Positions 21,095-32,794 of a DNA stretch of 64,000 nt are shown piece by piece. How positions within the stretch are numbered: the stretch's first letter is position 1; every line of letters begins with the position of its first letter. Both the position numbers and the translations under genes were made by a program. The stretch is from Diplonema japonicum (lineage: Eukaryota > Euglenozoa > Diplonemea > Diplonemida > Diplonemidae): contig OZ025715.1 in NCBI GenBank assembly GCA_964019335.1, positions 372,001 to 436,000 on the forward strand, in the 5' to 3' direction. The notes below the pieces were generated by a model. The model was not told the origin of the DNA. It made no database searches and saw only the letters and a program-made list of their open reading frames with translations.

Positions 21095-21814
21095 GAGAAG
21101 TCAAAGCACCCCCTTTTGTTTTTCAGAAAAAAAGAAAAAAAGAATTGAAAAACTTTAAAAAGGGTTTTCTAGCAGTTGAACAGCTTTCTCGTAGAATTTC
21201 TTTTTTTACAGCTGATGCAAAGTAGTTAATGAGAAGGGGGCGTCGCACAAGGACCTCCTTTTACTCATATTTCCTTTGTTCTTTTTGCAATAAGTCCTTG
21301 ACTTGTCCAACACACAAAGGGGATGTTGACTTTTCTTTTTGATTTCTTGACGTAGAACAATGCTAAAGAACGAAAACTAATAGCTTTTTAGTTTTTTTTT
21401 TTTTTCCCCAAGAAAAGGGTCCACTGATACCGGCGCTGACCCCCCAGTTCCTCTTTGCTGTAACATCAACGAACAAGAAAGGAAGAAAAAAAAAAAAAAA
21501 AAAATGAAGAAAGAAAAAAAAAAAAACACAGACGTTTATATTATTATTATTATTTACTTATGGTCGGAGGGGAGAAAAAAAAAAGGGGGGTGAAAAAAAA
21601 AGAAGGAAAAAAAAAAAAAAAAAAAAAAAAAACAGGAGAGGGAAAGTAAAAAGAAAAAAAGAAAGAAACGCCCCCCCCCTTTTTTTCTCTCTTTTTCACA
21701 TTTCTTTTCTTCAAGTTTCACAATACCCATAAACACAAAAACAGAGGCGCAGGGGAGGGGTGAGAAAGGTGAGGGAAAAAGAAGAAGAAAAAAAAAAAAA
21801 AAGAAAAACGAAAA
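20566..21814. other. homopolymer and short-repeat spacer
   Basis: Contains T runs, an A run of about 42 (21043-21086), and purine tracts near 21483-21660. An ACAAACAACGGCCAGCTC repeat lies near 20950 and a copy of the GGGGCGTC-CACAAGGACCT repeat at 21235-21275. AACAG at 21740-21744 and GCGCAG at 21747-21752 are possible leader acceptors for the next gene. No gene is seen. Confidence 0.55.
21235..21275 (+). repeat. dispersed 40-nt repeat, copy 2
   Basis: GGGGGCGTCGCACAAGGACC, then TCCTTTTACTCATAT, followed by a T-rich tract and TTGCAATAAGTCCTTGACTT. That last piece resembles 20898-20925 and 44732-44760. Confidence 0.6.
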
Positions 21815-24583
21815 ATGTCGGAAGAAAAAAAAGGAAGCAGCTACGAAATGGTTCTGAAGACGTTAAAGCGGATAGACGTCATCAAGGAAGACGCAAAAAC
21901 CAAATGGAAAAACAAGGACGGGACGGACCCCTTGTCCCTCCTAGGGAAAAGGGATGAAACATCACAATTTGTAGGTGTCCAACGATGGAGACAAACAGTG
22001 TTTGAAACAACCGCTGAAGAACGAGAAGAGGAAGAAAACGCCAGGATGACAACAAGGGAAAGGCTTGTTCGAAGCAGGCTGAACTGGAAGGAACAAAAGG
22101 CCGAGGTTCTTGTAAAATACACCACCCAAAAGGACATCCCAGTCCACTCTAAAATTGTCGAGGACGAGATTGAAAAAGAAGCGAAAATCGTAACAGCAGC
22201 CGATAAAGCAATGGCGAAACTCGAAGAACTAGAAGGGAAGACAGATGACGACAAAAGAGACGGCATGTCGTACTTCCAACAAAGCGATTTAATAACCCAT
22301 CTTGAGACCCTAGCATCCGATCTAGAAAGCTCATGGACCCGCGGCGAGAAAGTCAAAGCACTTAGAATCGTGATTCAATCCTGCAAGCTCCTCTCTGTTA
22401 TCAAAGTCCCACAATGCTACCCCTCCCTCTTCGTCCTCACTGCCAAAGTCCTCGATGTTTTCGGCAGCTTAGTCTACGACAGGATCTACACCAACGCCAT
22501 TGAGACTCTTGGCGTTAAGTCGCTTCCTGACGATTACAAACCAGGTGAACTACCTGCTGAGACGAAAGAAATGTGTCGAAATTGGTTTTACAAGATAGCA
22601 TCTATCCGTGAGCTTATCCCTCGTATACTCGTCGAAATGTGTCTGTGGAAGTGTAATAGATTCCTGACATGCGAGAAGAATTTCTTCACCGACTCGTACC
22701 TTAGGTTCGCAAAGCAGATCCGTGGGATTGGAGACCCCCTCCTTGCCATCCACGCCAGGTGGTACCTCTGCCATAAGGGGTACGATTTGGACCTTGATCT
22801 GAAGGGAAGTATAGAAGTGGAATACGCCGAGGTTTGCCTGAACGATTTTTTTTTCTGCAGGCCGCGGTTCGAGAACAACGACCGGCTCACAAAGTTCATC
22901 ACCACGGCGGGGATGACGCAGACGGAGTACGTCGCACTGTTCTCGCCCGTCTTAAGGTGGCTGATCGAGCTTGTCGCGTTCAAAAGACAGTCGCAAGAAC
23001 ACCTCGTCGAGATGATCGGGAAGATGAAAGAGAACGGCGGCTACGCTGTTGTCATGCAGCACCTCATCGGGTCCTTCCACGGGGAGTACATCTGCGGCGA
23101 GCTCCCCGACATCGTCGAGTTCGTTGAAAACACAGAAGACAAAACCTGCACAAAGGGCGAGCTATGGTACGCCTTAGGCACCGCCCTCACAGAGAACCCA
23201 CCACCATCCAAATCGGACAAAGCGAACATCTTAAACCGTGCATGGGAGGCCATGTCGGCATCGGAAGACGTTTCAGATTTCATGAGCTGCGCGGTAGTGT
23301 GGGTGGAGTACGCAGTGCACCATCTGGACAGGAAGGACGTCAACACTTTGCTCAACGACATCAAGGACAAGCTCAGTACGGACAAGGCTTACGAGTCGCA
23401 GCAGAAGGAGCTCAAACAGCTTCTAACGCTCATCATCTACAAGTGGGTGAACCTTAACGTGGTGCTGAACCTCGACTCGTTCCTCCCCCTTCTTGACATG
23501 CTGGAGGGTTCCGTCAAGAAAGAATTCTCGTACCGCATGTTGACTTCATTCTCAGAGTCCAGCTTGCCAACGAACGACGACGTGGTCATAGGCAGCCTGC
23601 TCGACATTGCCAGGTCCCTTCACGACACCTTGACGTCGCTCTCGTCGTCTGATGAGGTCGCGCACATCAGCTCGCTGGTGCTGGGGTTCATGGACAAGGT
23701 GACATACGGCAGGGATTACGAGGCGCAGCTTAACTTCTTTGCCGAGTGCAGGAGGTCGTTCCACAAGCTGCAGGACTGCATCACGGAAACGGTGAACAGC
23801 ACCCTGTGCCTCACCGCCAACATCGCAAAGACGCACCCCATCAAGTCCCACACGAAGAAGATCGCCGTGCTCATCAAATCCTGCCTCACCTTCTGCCATA
23901 TTACGGTATCGTTATTATTTTTTTTCTTTTTTATCCCCCCCTCAAGATTCCTTCCATCCGCAATGCTGTGACGCGTGCGAAGTGTTTCCTGAGCAGCGGA
24001 TACCTGGCGATGTCGCTGGGGTTCCTCGCACAAGGTGAGGTGCTGTTGCATGCGTCGTTCGAGGTTATCAACGATTTCAAAGGCAAAGAGTCAGAAATCA
24101 CAAGCCAAGTACAGAAGGTGCTGCCGTTGGTGATGATGGACGCACAGCTCGCGTCGTGCGCTGATAAAAACGGCCTATGGCTGATCACAGCGGTGTTGGA
24201 TGTCGCGGAGGAGAGGTGTGTGTCGAAAAAAGAAAAGGGGGAGAAAAAAAAAAAAAACTGAAACCACAGGACGTGGGATGAATACAGCAGCACGAAGGGA
24301 ATGATCCTAGTGGAATGCTTCAAGGCAGTGGTGCCCTTGTACCAGCACCGTGTGGCGATTGGTGAGGAGGATGAGGTATCGGTTGAGTTCTGCGATATTG
24401 TGTCGCGTCTGACTGGCGACGTCATGAAGGAGTTGAAGAGGCTGAGCGCGATTCTTGACAACATGAACACAGCACCCACCCAGCACCCTATTCTGAAGTC
24501 ACGCATCGCGAGGCTCGCGCTTGGGCTGTTCACCACTATTGCGGCAAACTGCGTGGTATGGTGTTTGTTATTCATCCCAGCAT

Positions 24584-24619
<36 letters not shown>

Positions 24620-24811
24620 AGATATATGATAAGACTGCCGTTCTTCTGAAGAAGCTGTGGGAGGTGTTTGCCTCATCCGTCTCCGAGTTTATCGCTGTCA
24701 GCGAGGACAAGGTTGGTGCCGACATAGCCATGCACGATATCGCAGCCACTGCTAGGCTCACCCTGCAACATTTCATGGTATGAAAGAATGAAAGAAAGAA
24801 GAAAGAGAGGG

Positions 24812-24844
<33 letters not shown>

Positions 24845-24893
24845 TTCGTCTGACGAACATCTTGTCCACACGGTCCAAGGGCTTACGTTGTGA
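21815..24893 (+). CDS. VPS35L: VPS35-like Commander/Retriever subunit
   Basis: Exons are 21815-23905, 23947-24215, 24270-24555, 24622-24777 and 24843-24893. The product is 950 aa, close to the roughly 960 aa of animal VPS35L. The signature CRNWFYKIASIRELIPR with a following EMCLWKCNRFL segment (about residues 254-285) is characteristic of VPS35L (C16orf62), which together with VPS26C and VPS29 forms Retriever, the cargo-sorting part of the endosomal Commander complex. The rest is helical, as expected for an alpha-solenoid. The four introns are 41, 54, 66 and 65 nt, and all lie in the last third. One has a T run of about 35 before its AG, and one ends in an A run plus AG. The last coding exon adds only 16 residues after AAAG and is the least certain join. 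Confidence 0.88.
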
Positions 24894-25324
24894 GGTCTCC
24901 CTCCCCCCCGCGGGCATTATATTTTTCATTAGTGTTCCCCCCCCTCCCTGTTTTTTAGTTCTGTACCTCTTTCCTTTTTTTCTCTTTTCTTTCCCGCACC
25001 CCCCTTTTTTTCTCGTGGTGTTCTCTTTTGTCTCACCATATGTTTCAAAGACTTGACCCCTCCCGTGTGTTTGTGGTGTGTGGGTTGTTCCTTCTTGTAT
25101 GAGATAGGGTGTGAGGGATCGGAAGAGGGTAAGAGGGGGGGGGGGGGGGTTAAAGAATTGCCGTGTGGCGTCGCTTTCTACTGGGGTGCTCTCCCTTTTC
25201 TCTCCCCACAACGCGTTCCCCAACGTTTGGACGCAGGTTCGCAACAACTGTTTGGTTTTCTTTTTTTTTTTTTTTTTCCTTTCCGTTTTTCATTTGTGTA
25301 AACCACACCCGCAGGAACAGCAAG
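24894..25324. other. spacer and leader region before the EGF-module gene
   Basis: T- and C-rich sequence, a G run near 25134-25149 and a T run at 25260-25277. An acceptor-like CACCCGCAG ends at 25314, 10 nt before the ATG. Frames reading through here give hydrophobic poly-Phe, which I take as non-coding. Confidence 0.5.
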
Positions 25325-28300
25325 ATGAGAAACATCATTCTGCTAGCGCTTGTGTCATGTGTGAGTGGTTCGACACCACCGGGTGGCATGTGTGACGACT
25401 CGTGTCTTCACGGCGGGCTCAACAAGTGGAACCCTGATTCTGAGAGCTGTGAGTGTAACTGCCTTAACAAATGGAGCGGCCCTACGTGTGAGAATTGTGT
25501 TGGCTACGGTGGCCCTGACTGCAACGAATGTGCTGACGAAGAAGAGATCAACTACCCATCGTGCGAGAAATGCAGGGTGGAGGTGCAGTGTTCAGGTCAT
25601 GCCACAAGTGTTTCCGCGAACAGCAAAAAGGATAAGTGCGACTGCAGCTGCAAGGATGCGTGGTCCGGTGAGGAGTGCAACACATGCGACAGCTCCTCGT
25701 GCCCCGCTCATTCTACTGGTAAGCAAACCGGCAGCCTCTGCACATGCGTGTGCGAGAACTACTGGAGTGGCTCCAACTGCGACGTGTGTCCTGATGAGTA
25801 TGAGAGCGGCGACTGCCTCACCTGCGCCGCTAGCTACGTCAAAGAAGCCGACTCGTGCAGGAAGTGCACTGCCGCCAGGGACTGCAGCAACAAAGCCACC
25901 AATGTGGGCTCCAACTCCGCACGTAGCAAGTGCACGTGCTCGTGCAGCCCCGGCTACGGTGGCGACTCCTGCGAGAAGTGTGCAGACGGCTACGTTGGCT
26001 ATCCCAACTGCCAGCAATGCAGCAATTTTGACAAGTGCAACAACAACGCCGAGAGGATCACCAGTGAGGGAAACAAGTGCATCTGCCACTGCAAATTTGG
26101 CTTCGGCGGCACCACGTGCGGGGAGTGTGACGAGGGGCACATCAACTACCCTGCCTGTACAGAATGCACAACCACTAAGCACTGCAGTAGCAGGGCCACC
26201 AAGGTCACCTCTCAGGGCAACAAATGTGTATGCACCTGCAGGAATAAGTGGTCCGGGGACAAGTGCAGTACCTGCCTGGCCCCGTACGGTGGTGATGACT
26301 GCAACTCGTGCGACGAAGAACACATTGGCTACCCTAGCTGCACGCAGGTGTGTAACCTTGCTGGCTGCGGGGGGAGCAGCCTTGCTACCCGAGGGTACGC
26401 CAACAGCGCACGCACAAAGTGTACGTGCGACTGCCTTGACGACTACGAGGGCGAGACTTGCAACCAGTGCAAAGCAGGCTTGGTAGGGTCGCCGCCCAAC
26501 TGTCAGAACTGCGTCCTTGGAAGCAGTGCATGTGTTCAGGGTCATGCCTCTGATATTACTTCAAACGATGCAAGGACGAAGTGTGTGTGTGTGTGTTTGG
26601 ACAACTACGAAGGCGATGACTGCGGCAAGTGCCACGTCGGGTACATCGAGTACCCGACCTGCACCCAGTGCACTAGCAAGAAGCACTGCAGTGACCATGC
26701 CAAGTCTGTGACTTCAAACAGTGCTCAGTCAGGGTGCACATGCACATGCCGCAACAAGTACGAAGGTGCAACCTGTGCGCAATGCCCGTCGAAGTACGAA
26801 GGGGACTGCGACAAGTGCGCTTTAGGATACGTGAAGTACCCCGAGTGCAAAGAGTGCACAATCGCCGAACACTGCAGCGGCCATGCGAGTGCCGTGTCTT
26901 CGAACAGCAGGAGAACTGCCTGCAGCTGCACTTGCTCTGAGGGATATGAGGGGTCGAAGTGTAACAAATGTGCTGACGGGTACATCAACTACCCGACTTG
27001 CACTAAGTGCGACCTTGCAGCAGAATGCGGTGACAGGGCCACCGATGTGTTCTCCAACCAGGCTAGGGATACTTGCGAATGTGTGTGCAAACCCCAGTAC
27101 GAAGGCATCAAGTGTGACAAGTGTTCCCAATCCTACATTGGCACGGTGCCCGCATGCATTGAATGCAACAATGCCGACCACTGCTACGGCCATGCTGACT
27201 CGGTGAGCGCTGACGATGCCAGGATGGCGTGCAAGTGCAACTGCAAGAACTACTGGATGGAGGAGGGTAACTGCCAGACCTGCAACAGCACGTATGGTGG
27301 AGCGGACTGCGATAGGTGTGCCGACCCGAAGGGGATCCTGCCGAGCTGCAACCAGTGCAACAGCGACGAGCACTGCAACGGCCACGCTTCCTCTGCAACG
27401 CCAAAGGGCGACGGGTCGGGCACGTGTGTGTGCGCCTGCAGAAACAAATGGGAAGGCGACACGTGTAAGGAGTGCCCTGCTAAGTACGACCCGAACCAAG
27501 ACTGCAATGCTTGTGCTAACGGTCTCGTGGGCTTCCCCGACTGCAGGGAGTGCACTGTTGAAAAGGACTGCACTGGACACGCTGAATCTGTGAAAGGTGA
27601 CCCCACAGGCACTAAGTGTCTCTGTCAAGGTTCCTGGCTGTGCCCCGGAAACATCTGGAATGAGACATGCACCTGCCAGGACCCCAGCGACCAGAAGCAC
27701 TGCCCCTGCGGCGTACAGGGCTGCCAGTTCTCAGGGTCGTGCAACAATGGGTGGTCCGGTCTGAACTGCAACTACTGCCATTCGAGATTCTACGGCACTG
27801 ACTGCAACCAGTGCAACGACAACTACATCAGGTACCCATGGTGCAGATCGTGCATGGAAGGTGGGCTCGTTGCCGCTATGCAGAGATACGGGTGCCACGC
27901 TGACAGAACGTCTTCGGTTATCAGCAACTTCGACAAGTCCGACTGTCAGTGCGGGTGCAAGGCCAAGTATGAGACGGTTGATTACTCTTCTGAGCCGTGC
28001 GACAGGTGCGCATATGGGTACAAGAACTACCCTGGCTGCGAGAGGTGCGACGTGAGTCTGCACTGTGCTGGGAATGCCATCAGCGTGGGTTCTGATACCA
28101 ACAGGACCTCGTGTGTCTGCCACTGCAAGGATGGGTTCGAGAGCACCGAGAACGGGCTCCAAGGATGCGACTGCTGTGCACCAGGCCATTACGGGTACCC
28201 TGACTGTGAGCAGTGCACCATCCAGAAGCACTGCAGTGGCAATGCCATTTCCGTGATGGACAACGGTGAGTCCACGTACCCCTTGTCGCGCACTGGTTGC

Positions 28301-30073
28301 AACTGCACCTGCTACGGGATGTGGGAAGGCGAGGACTGCAGCGTCTGCCCTGCCAAGTACGCTGGGGACTGCGACCAGTGCGCACCTGGAAGGATTGTGT
28401 ACCCGTACTGCTTCGAGTGTACCGATGCGTCGCACTGCAATGGCCACTCTTCTTCGGTGGCACCCGACGCTTCGCAGCAGGCATGTGTTTGCGAGTGCAA
28501 AAACGGTTGGGGCGGCAGCCACGGGACGTGCAGATCATGTGAGTCGCCCTACAAGGGTACCGAGTGCAACGAGTGCGACAATGGAGGCAGCATGCCCGAC
28601 TGCAACCAGCAGTGCACCGTGCACAGCCAGTGCAGCAACCACGCCTTTGGCGTGAAGGAAGTAGGCGGAGAGTATGTCTTGAACCATAGTCACAACCATA
28701 CACAGGTGCCAATGCGACTGCCGACACAACTGGGAAGGCAAAGACTGCTCTGTCTGCCCACCCATGTGGGGTGGCACCGACTGCAATGAGTGCGGAAAGT
28801 ATGCGAACGTTGAGTTTCATTCACACTCACAACAGGGGTTATTTCCGTAAAGCCGACGGTGTGTGCGGCACGTGCACCAACGATGGCTACTGCAACGGCA
28901 GGGCCTGCGCCTTCGCCAACTGCGTGAGGTCGACCGCGACGGTATGTAGCCACTTAATGACCTGTACCACCTCAAATCACAGGAGTGCATCTGCGAGCAG
29001 TGCACCGGCAACTGGCAGGGCGTGCACTGCGACTTCTGCCCTGACACGTTTAGTGGGCCGAACTGCGACCAGTGTGCCGATGGCCGCACCGATTACCCGA
29101 CATGCAAGGAGTGCCAGATGGACTGCCGAGACGGGAGGGGCGAGTCCATGGGGACAGCTGCTGACGGCTCATGCTACTGCAAGTGCAAACGGGGATACTC
29201 AGGGAGGTACTGCGAAAGCTGCGCAACGAACTTCGTGGAGAAGGGCAATGCGTGTGAGTGCCCCAGTCCGTTCGACGGGCCGCAGTGCAACAAGTGCAAG
29301 CCGGGTTTCGCCGGATACCCTGACTGCTACACATGCAGTGTGGACAGACACTGCCATTCGCGCGCTGACTCCGTCTCCAGCGACGGGTACTCTTGCGAGT
29401 GTGAATGCAGCGAAAGTTGGTGCGGCATGTACGGGACGTGCAGGGCAAAGGGCGGCTACGGCTACCCTGTGGTCGACGAACCCACAACAGACAGCAAAGC
29501 AACAACAAGAACAGAGACGCTGACCCTGACCTTAACCTTGACAGCTACCGTTTCAGAAACACTGGCACCGGAGTGCGCGATGGGGTACGGGGCGGCGCCA
29601 TGGAAGAGCAGGACACCCACACCGACCCTGATCGAAGAAGAAGACGAAGAAGAAAGCATGTGGTGGTTGTGGGTTCTGATCAGTCTTGGTGTGATATTCT
29701 TGTGTTCTATGCTGATCTACGGGGCTGTTGTTAAGAGGAAGAAGAAGACCGATGAGCTTTGCGAAGTTGACAACTCCCACATTATGCTTCCTCTGCAAGA
29801 TTTAGACAAAGATGTGGAGCAGGAGCTGTACGGGGATGAGCTGCCGGAAATCGCAGAAGATGAAACTGAGGCACTGCGAGACACATATGGTGAAGGAAAG
29901 GCAGACGAGCAACCAGAAGCCTCCATCGGTAGCGTGGGCGAGATTAATGATGAAGCCTCCATGGGGAGTGCACCGCTTGATGTATGCCACTTTGATTTTC
30001 AAAAAAAAGAAAAAGAATTCTCCACCTCTAAAAAAAAAAAAAGGATGATTACGACGATCGCCGGGACGTCTGA
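25325..30073 (+). CDS. type I membrane protein built of laminin/EGF-like Cys modules
   Basis: Exons are 25325-28671, 28706-28798, 28836-28941, 28983-29981 and 30044-30073, giving 1524 aa. A signal peptide (MRNIILLALVSCVSGS) is followed by some twenty repeats of about 60-65 residues. Each repeat has C-x-C-x-C, a W/YEG-x-x-C turn, a GY-x-x-YP-x-C end and a recurrent HCSGHA-SV---N linker. A Thr-rich stalk with TLTLTLTLT lies near 1350-1380. One membrane helix (about 1408-1430: WVLISLGVIFLCSMLIYGAV) and an acidic cytoplasmic tail ending in DDYDDRRDV follow. The fold type is known from laminin and tenascin-like proteins. Ligand and role are unknown; a surface receptor or adhesin is inferred. The last intron (62 nt, ending in an A run plus AG) is inferred; reading through it would give a basic end instead. 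Confidence 0.85.
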
Positions 30074-30501
30074 GAGATCAAAATTGTGATTCTTTTTTTT
30101 TTTAAATTTTTTTTTAAACTCAGGGCTTAGTTGTCCCTTGTTTGTTTGTTTTTGTTTTTGTTTTTTTTCTTTAAAAAAAAAAAAAAAGAGAGACAAAAAA
30201 AAAGTATATATTTTTTTTAGTTGTTCATATCAAAAAAAGGAAAAAGGAGGAAAGAAGGAAGGGGGGAGGAGGGGGGGGGGGGGGGGGGGGGGGAGATTAG
30301 TAAAAGAAAAATGGAGGGCGATAATCGGGCGGGGCATTTCGTTGTTGTTATTTATGCTCCCCCCACTCCCCCCCCCCCCCCCTTGCTAATTTCCCTTTTT
30401 TTTTTAGGAAAGAAGTGTTTTTTTTTAATACCATTCTGTGTGTTCTACAATAGGGAAAAAGTACTAGAGTAGATTACCAGAGTGGGGTCTCGTTGTCTTT
30501 C

Positions 30502-30536
<35 letters not shown>

Positions 30537-31312
30537 GTAAGGCTTTATTACAGTTGCAATTTTCCCCCCTTTATCCATGCGTGATTTCATTTTGGAAAAT
30601 CCCCCTCCCCCCCCCCTTTTTTTAACATGTCTATTAGCTTGGGCATGTATTTGGCAGCTGACCCCCCCCCACCACCCTTTTTTTCTTTTTTGCTCTTTCC
30701 TTAGTTTTTTATATTTTCTTCCTTCTGGTTTTTATGTCCCCTTCCACCCCCGTGTTTCATTCTTCAATTACCCTTATAGTTAGGGAGGAGGGGATTACGT
30801 CAGTTTTTCGTATTTTCTTGTTCAACTGGTGGGGGGGGGGGGAGAAGAATTGAGGTTTCTGGTTGGGGAAATAAAAAAAAGGAGAAAAAAAAAAGAAATG
30901 AAGGGAGGGAGAGAAAAAAAGGGGGGGGGGGAGGGGTTGTTATAGAGCTTTTATGTCATGTTGTGCTTTTTTTTTTTGTTTTGAAAGACCAAGAAATTTG
31001 AGAAAAAAAAAAAAAAGAAAATGGGGAAAGCAAAAATATCATAATTTTACTATTATCCTTGTGGTAACCAAAGAAAGGGAGAATGAAAAATGGGGAAACC
31101 TACATAACAAAGACCCTTAGGTGCCAGGAAATGGAACTAGGAAATACATGGGGAGGCTGGATACTCAGATAAGGCAAAAATGGAAAAAAAAAAGTTCTAC
31201 TTTTTTTTCTTTTTTTTTTCGCCATTGCATCGCAGGTCTGTGTGTGTTTTCCCTCCCCACACCGTAAAATGGTTGCAAAGGGCGCAGATCAAGGGCCTTA
31301 CTTTTCTTTTCG

Positions 31313-31346
<34 letters not shown>

Positions 31347-32794
31347 ATGTTTCAACCCCCCCTTAAGTACTATAAATCCCTCCAATGGCGGGAACAAATG
31401 AATAAAAAGGGTTTTTTTTAAAAAAATGAAAAAAAAAAAAAAAGTGTTCCGAAAAGTAAATACCCTTGGTGACTGTTTTGGCTTGTGTAACTATACCCAT
31501 TCCCCTCCACTCACCCAAAAGTCCCTCACTCCCCTCCCACCCTCCCAGTGCTTGGCTGCTACTGGGGGACAAGAGAACCCAAGACAGTAGCTTTAGGGTG
31601 ATCACCTTCTCAAGGCTAATTCCCTGTTTTGTTCTCTCTTTTTTTTTTTTTAAAAAAAACACACACTGAATTACTATAAACATTAATAAGGGGGGAGAAA
31701 GGTGCCTTTCTCCCTCCCCCCCCCCCCCCCCCCAGGTTTTTGTCAAGAACAGATTTCTTTTTTATTTGTTGCAAGGGATCGCACTGTTTCAAGAAAGGGA
31801 TGGGGAGGGGGGAAAAAAAAGAAAATAGAAAAGAAAAAAAGAGGAGCGGAAACTATGACACAAAATCTTCCCCCCCCCCCCCCCCCCCCCGCCGCACGCA
31901 CACACTTATGCGCAACTCTCAGCCTACGAGGAGAAGAAACAACAATGGTGGAGGCGGGGACGATGATGTCATTTGTTTCTTCCCTTTTTTATTTTTTATT
32001 TTTATTTTTTTCCACTCACTTGCAAGGGAGTGCTCGCCGTAAGAAGAAGAAAAAAGTGAGACTCATACCTTTCTCAATGCCCTCAAATATTTAAAAAGAA
32101 AAAAAAAACGAAAAAAAAAAAGAACGAAAAAAAGGGGGTTAGAATAGCGTAAAATTAGATAATTAAGGTTATGAAAGTTTCAAAAAAGAAAAAGAGAATA
32201 AAAAAGAAAAATTGCTCAAGGTTTTATTTGACAACAACGGTTTTCTTTTTCTTACTTAATTCTCCTCTTCCAAGAAACTTTTGCTGAGGTATTGATTTGA
32301 AAAACTTAATTATTTAAAATACAGTAAATGGTAAAAGAGAAATAAAGGGATGAAGAGAGTGCTTTAAAAAAAAAAGAGAGGGGTTTAGAACTGTGCAAGG
32401 AACCTTGCCGGCCCTTTCTCTTCCCGTCCTTTTTTTTTCTCCCTCTTCTTTTCTTCATTTTCTTTTTCTTCATTTATTTTTCTTTCTCCTTTCATGGCCT
32501 ATTCCTCCCTTGTTCATTTTTTACTCTTTACGCCTTACTCTTTTTCTTTTCTTTTCTTAGTTCTTTTTATTTTTCACCCCCCCCCGTCTACCCCATTCCC
32601 TTCCCCCCGCCCTCCTCATATGTTCCTTCTCTCTTTTTTTTTTTGTTTCCATTGCACCCATTACCTGATATCAGCTTGGTTTGCAGAAGGAGCTGTGACC
32701 AGTACGCTATAGGCCTTCAGTGGTAGCTGGTGGACAGCGGTGGCAGTCTTTTTAACACCTTACTTACAGACACAAAAAAAAAAAAAAAAAGAAT
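30074..32794. other. 2.7-kb AT-rich and homopolymer spacer
   Basis: The longest gene-free stretch in the second half. It contains G runs near 30271-30293 and 30830, T runs (30504-30535), an A run (31314-31343), and C runs (31719-31735, 31871-31890). Short blocks such as 31450-31640 are less repetitive but have no coding signature. CTTACAG ends at 32769 upstream of the next ATG. I see no RNA gene. Confidence 0.55.

Noticed and set aside
21543-21814. Lys-rich frames before VPS35L
   Set aside because: Products of A and purine runs; the VPS35L start at 21815 is supported by length against the family.
25163-25324. Upstream extension of the EGF protein with poly-Phe
   Set aside because: Encoded by a T run upstream of the CACCCGCAG acceptor. 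The ATG at 25325 starts a good signal peptide.
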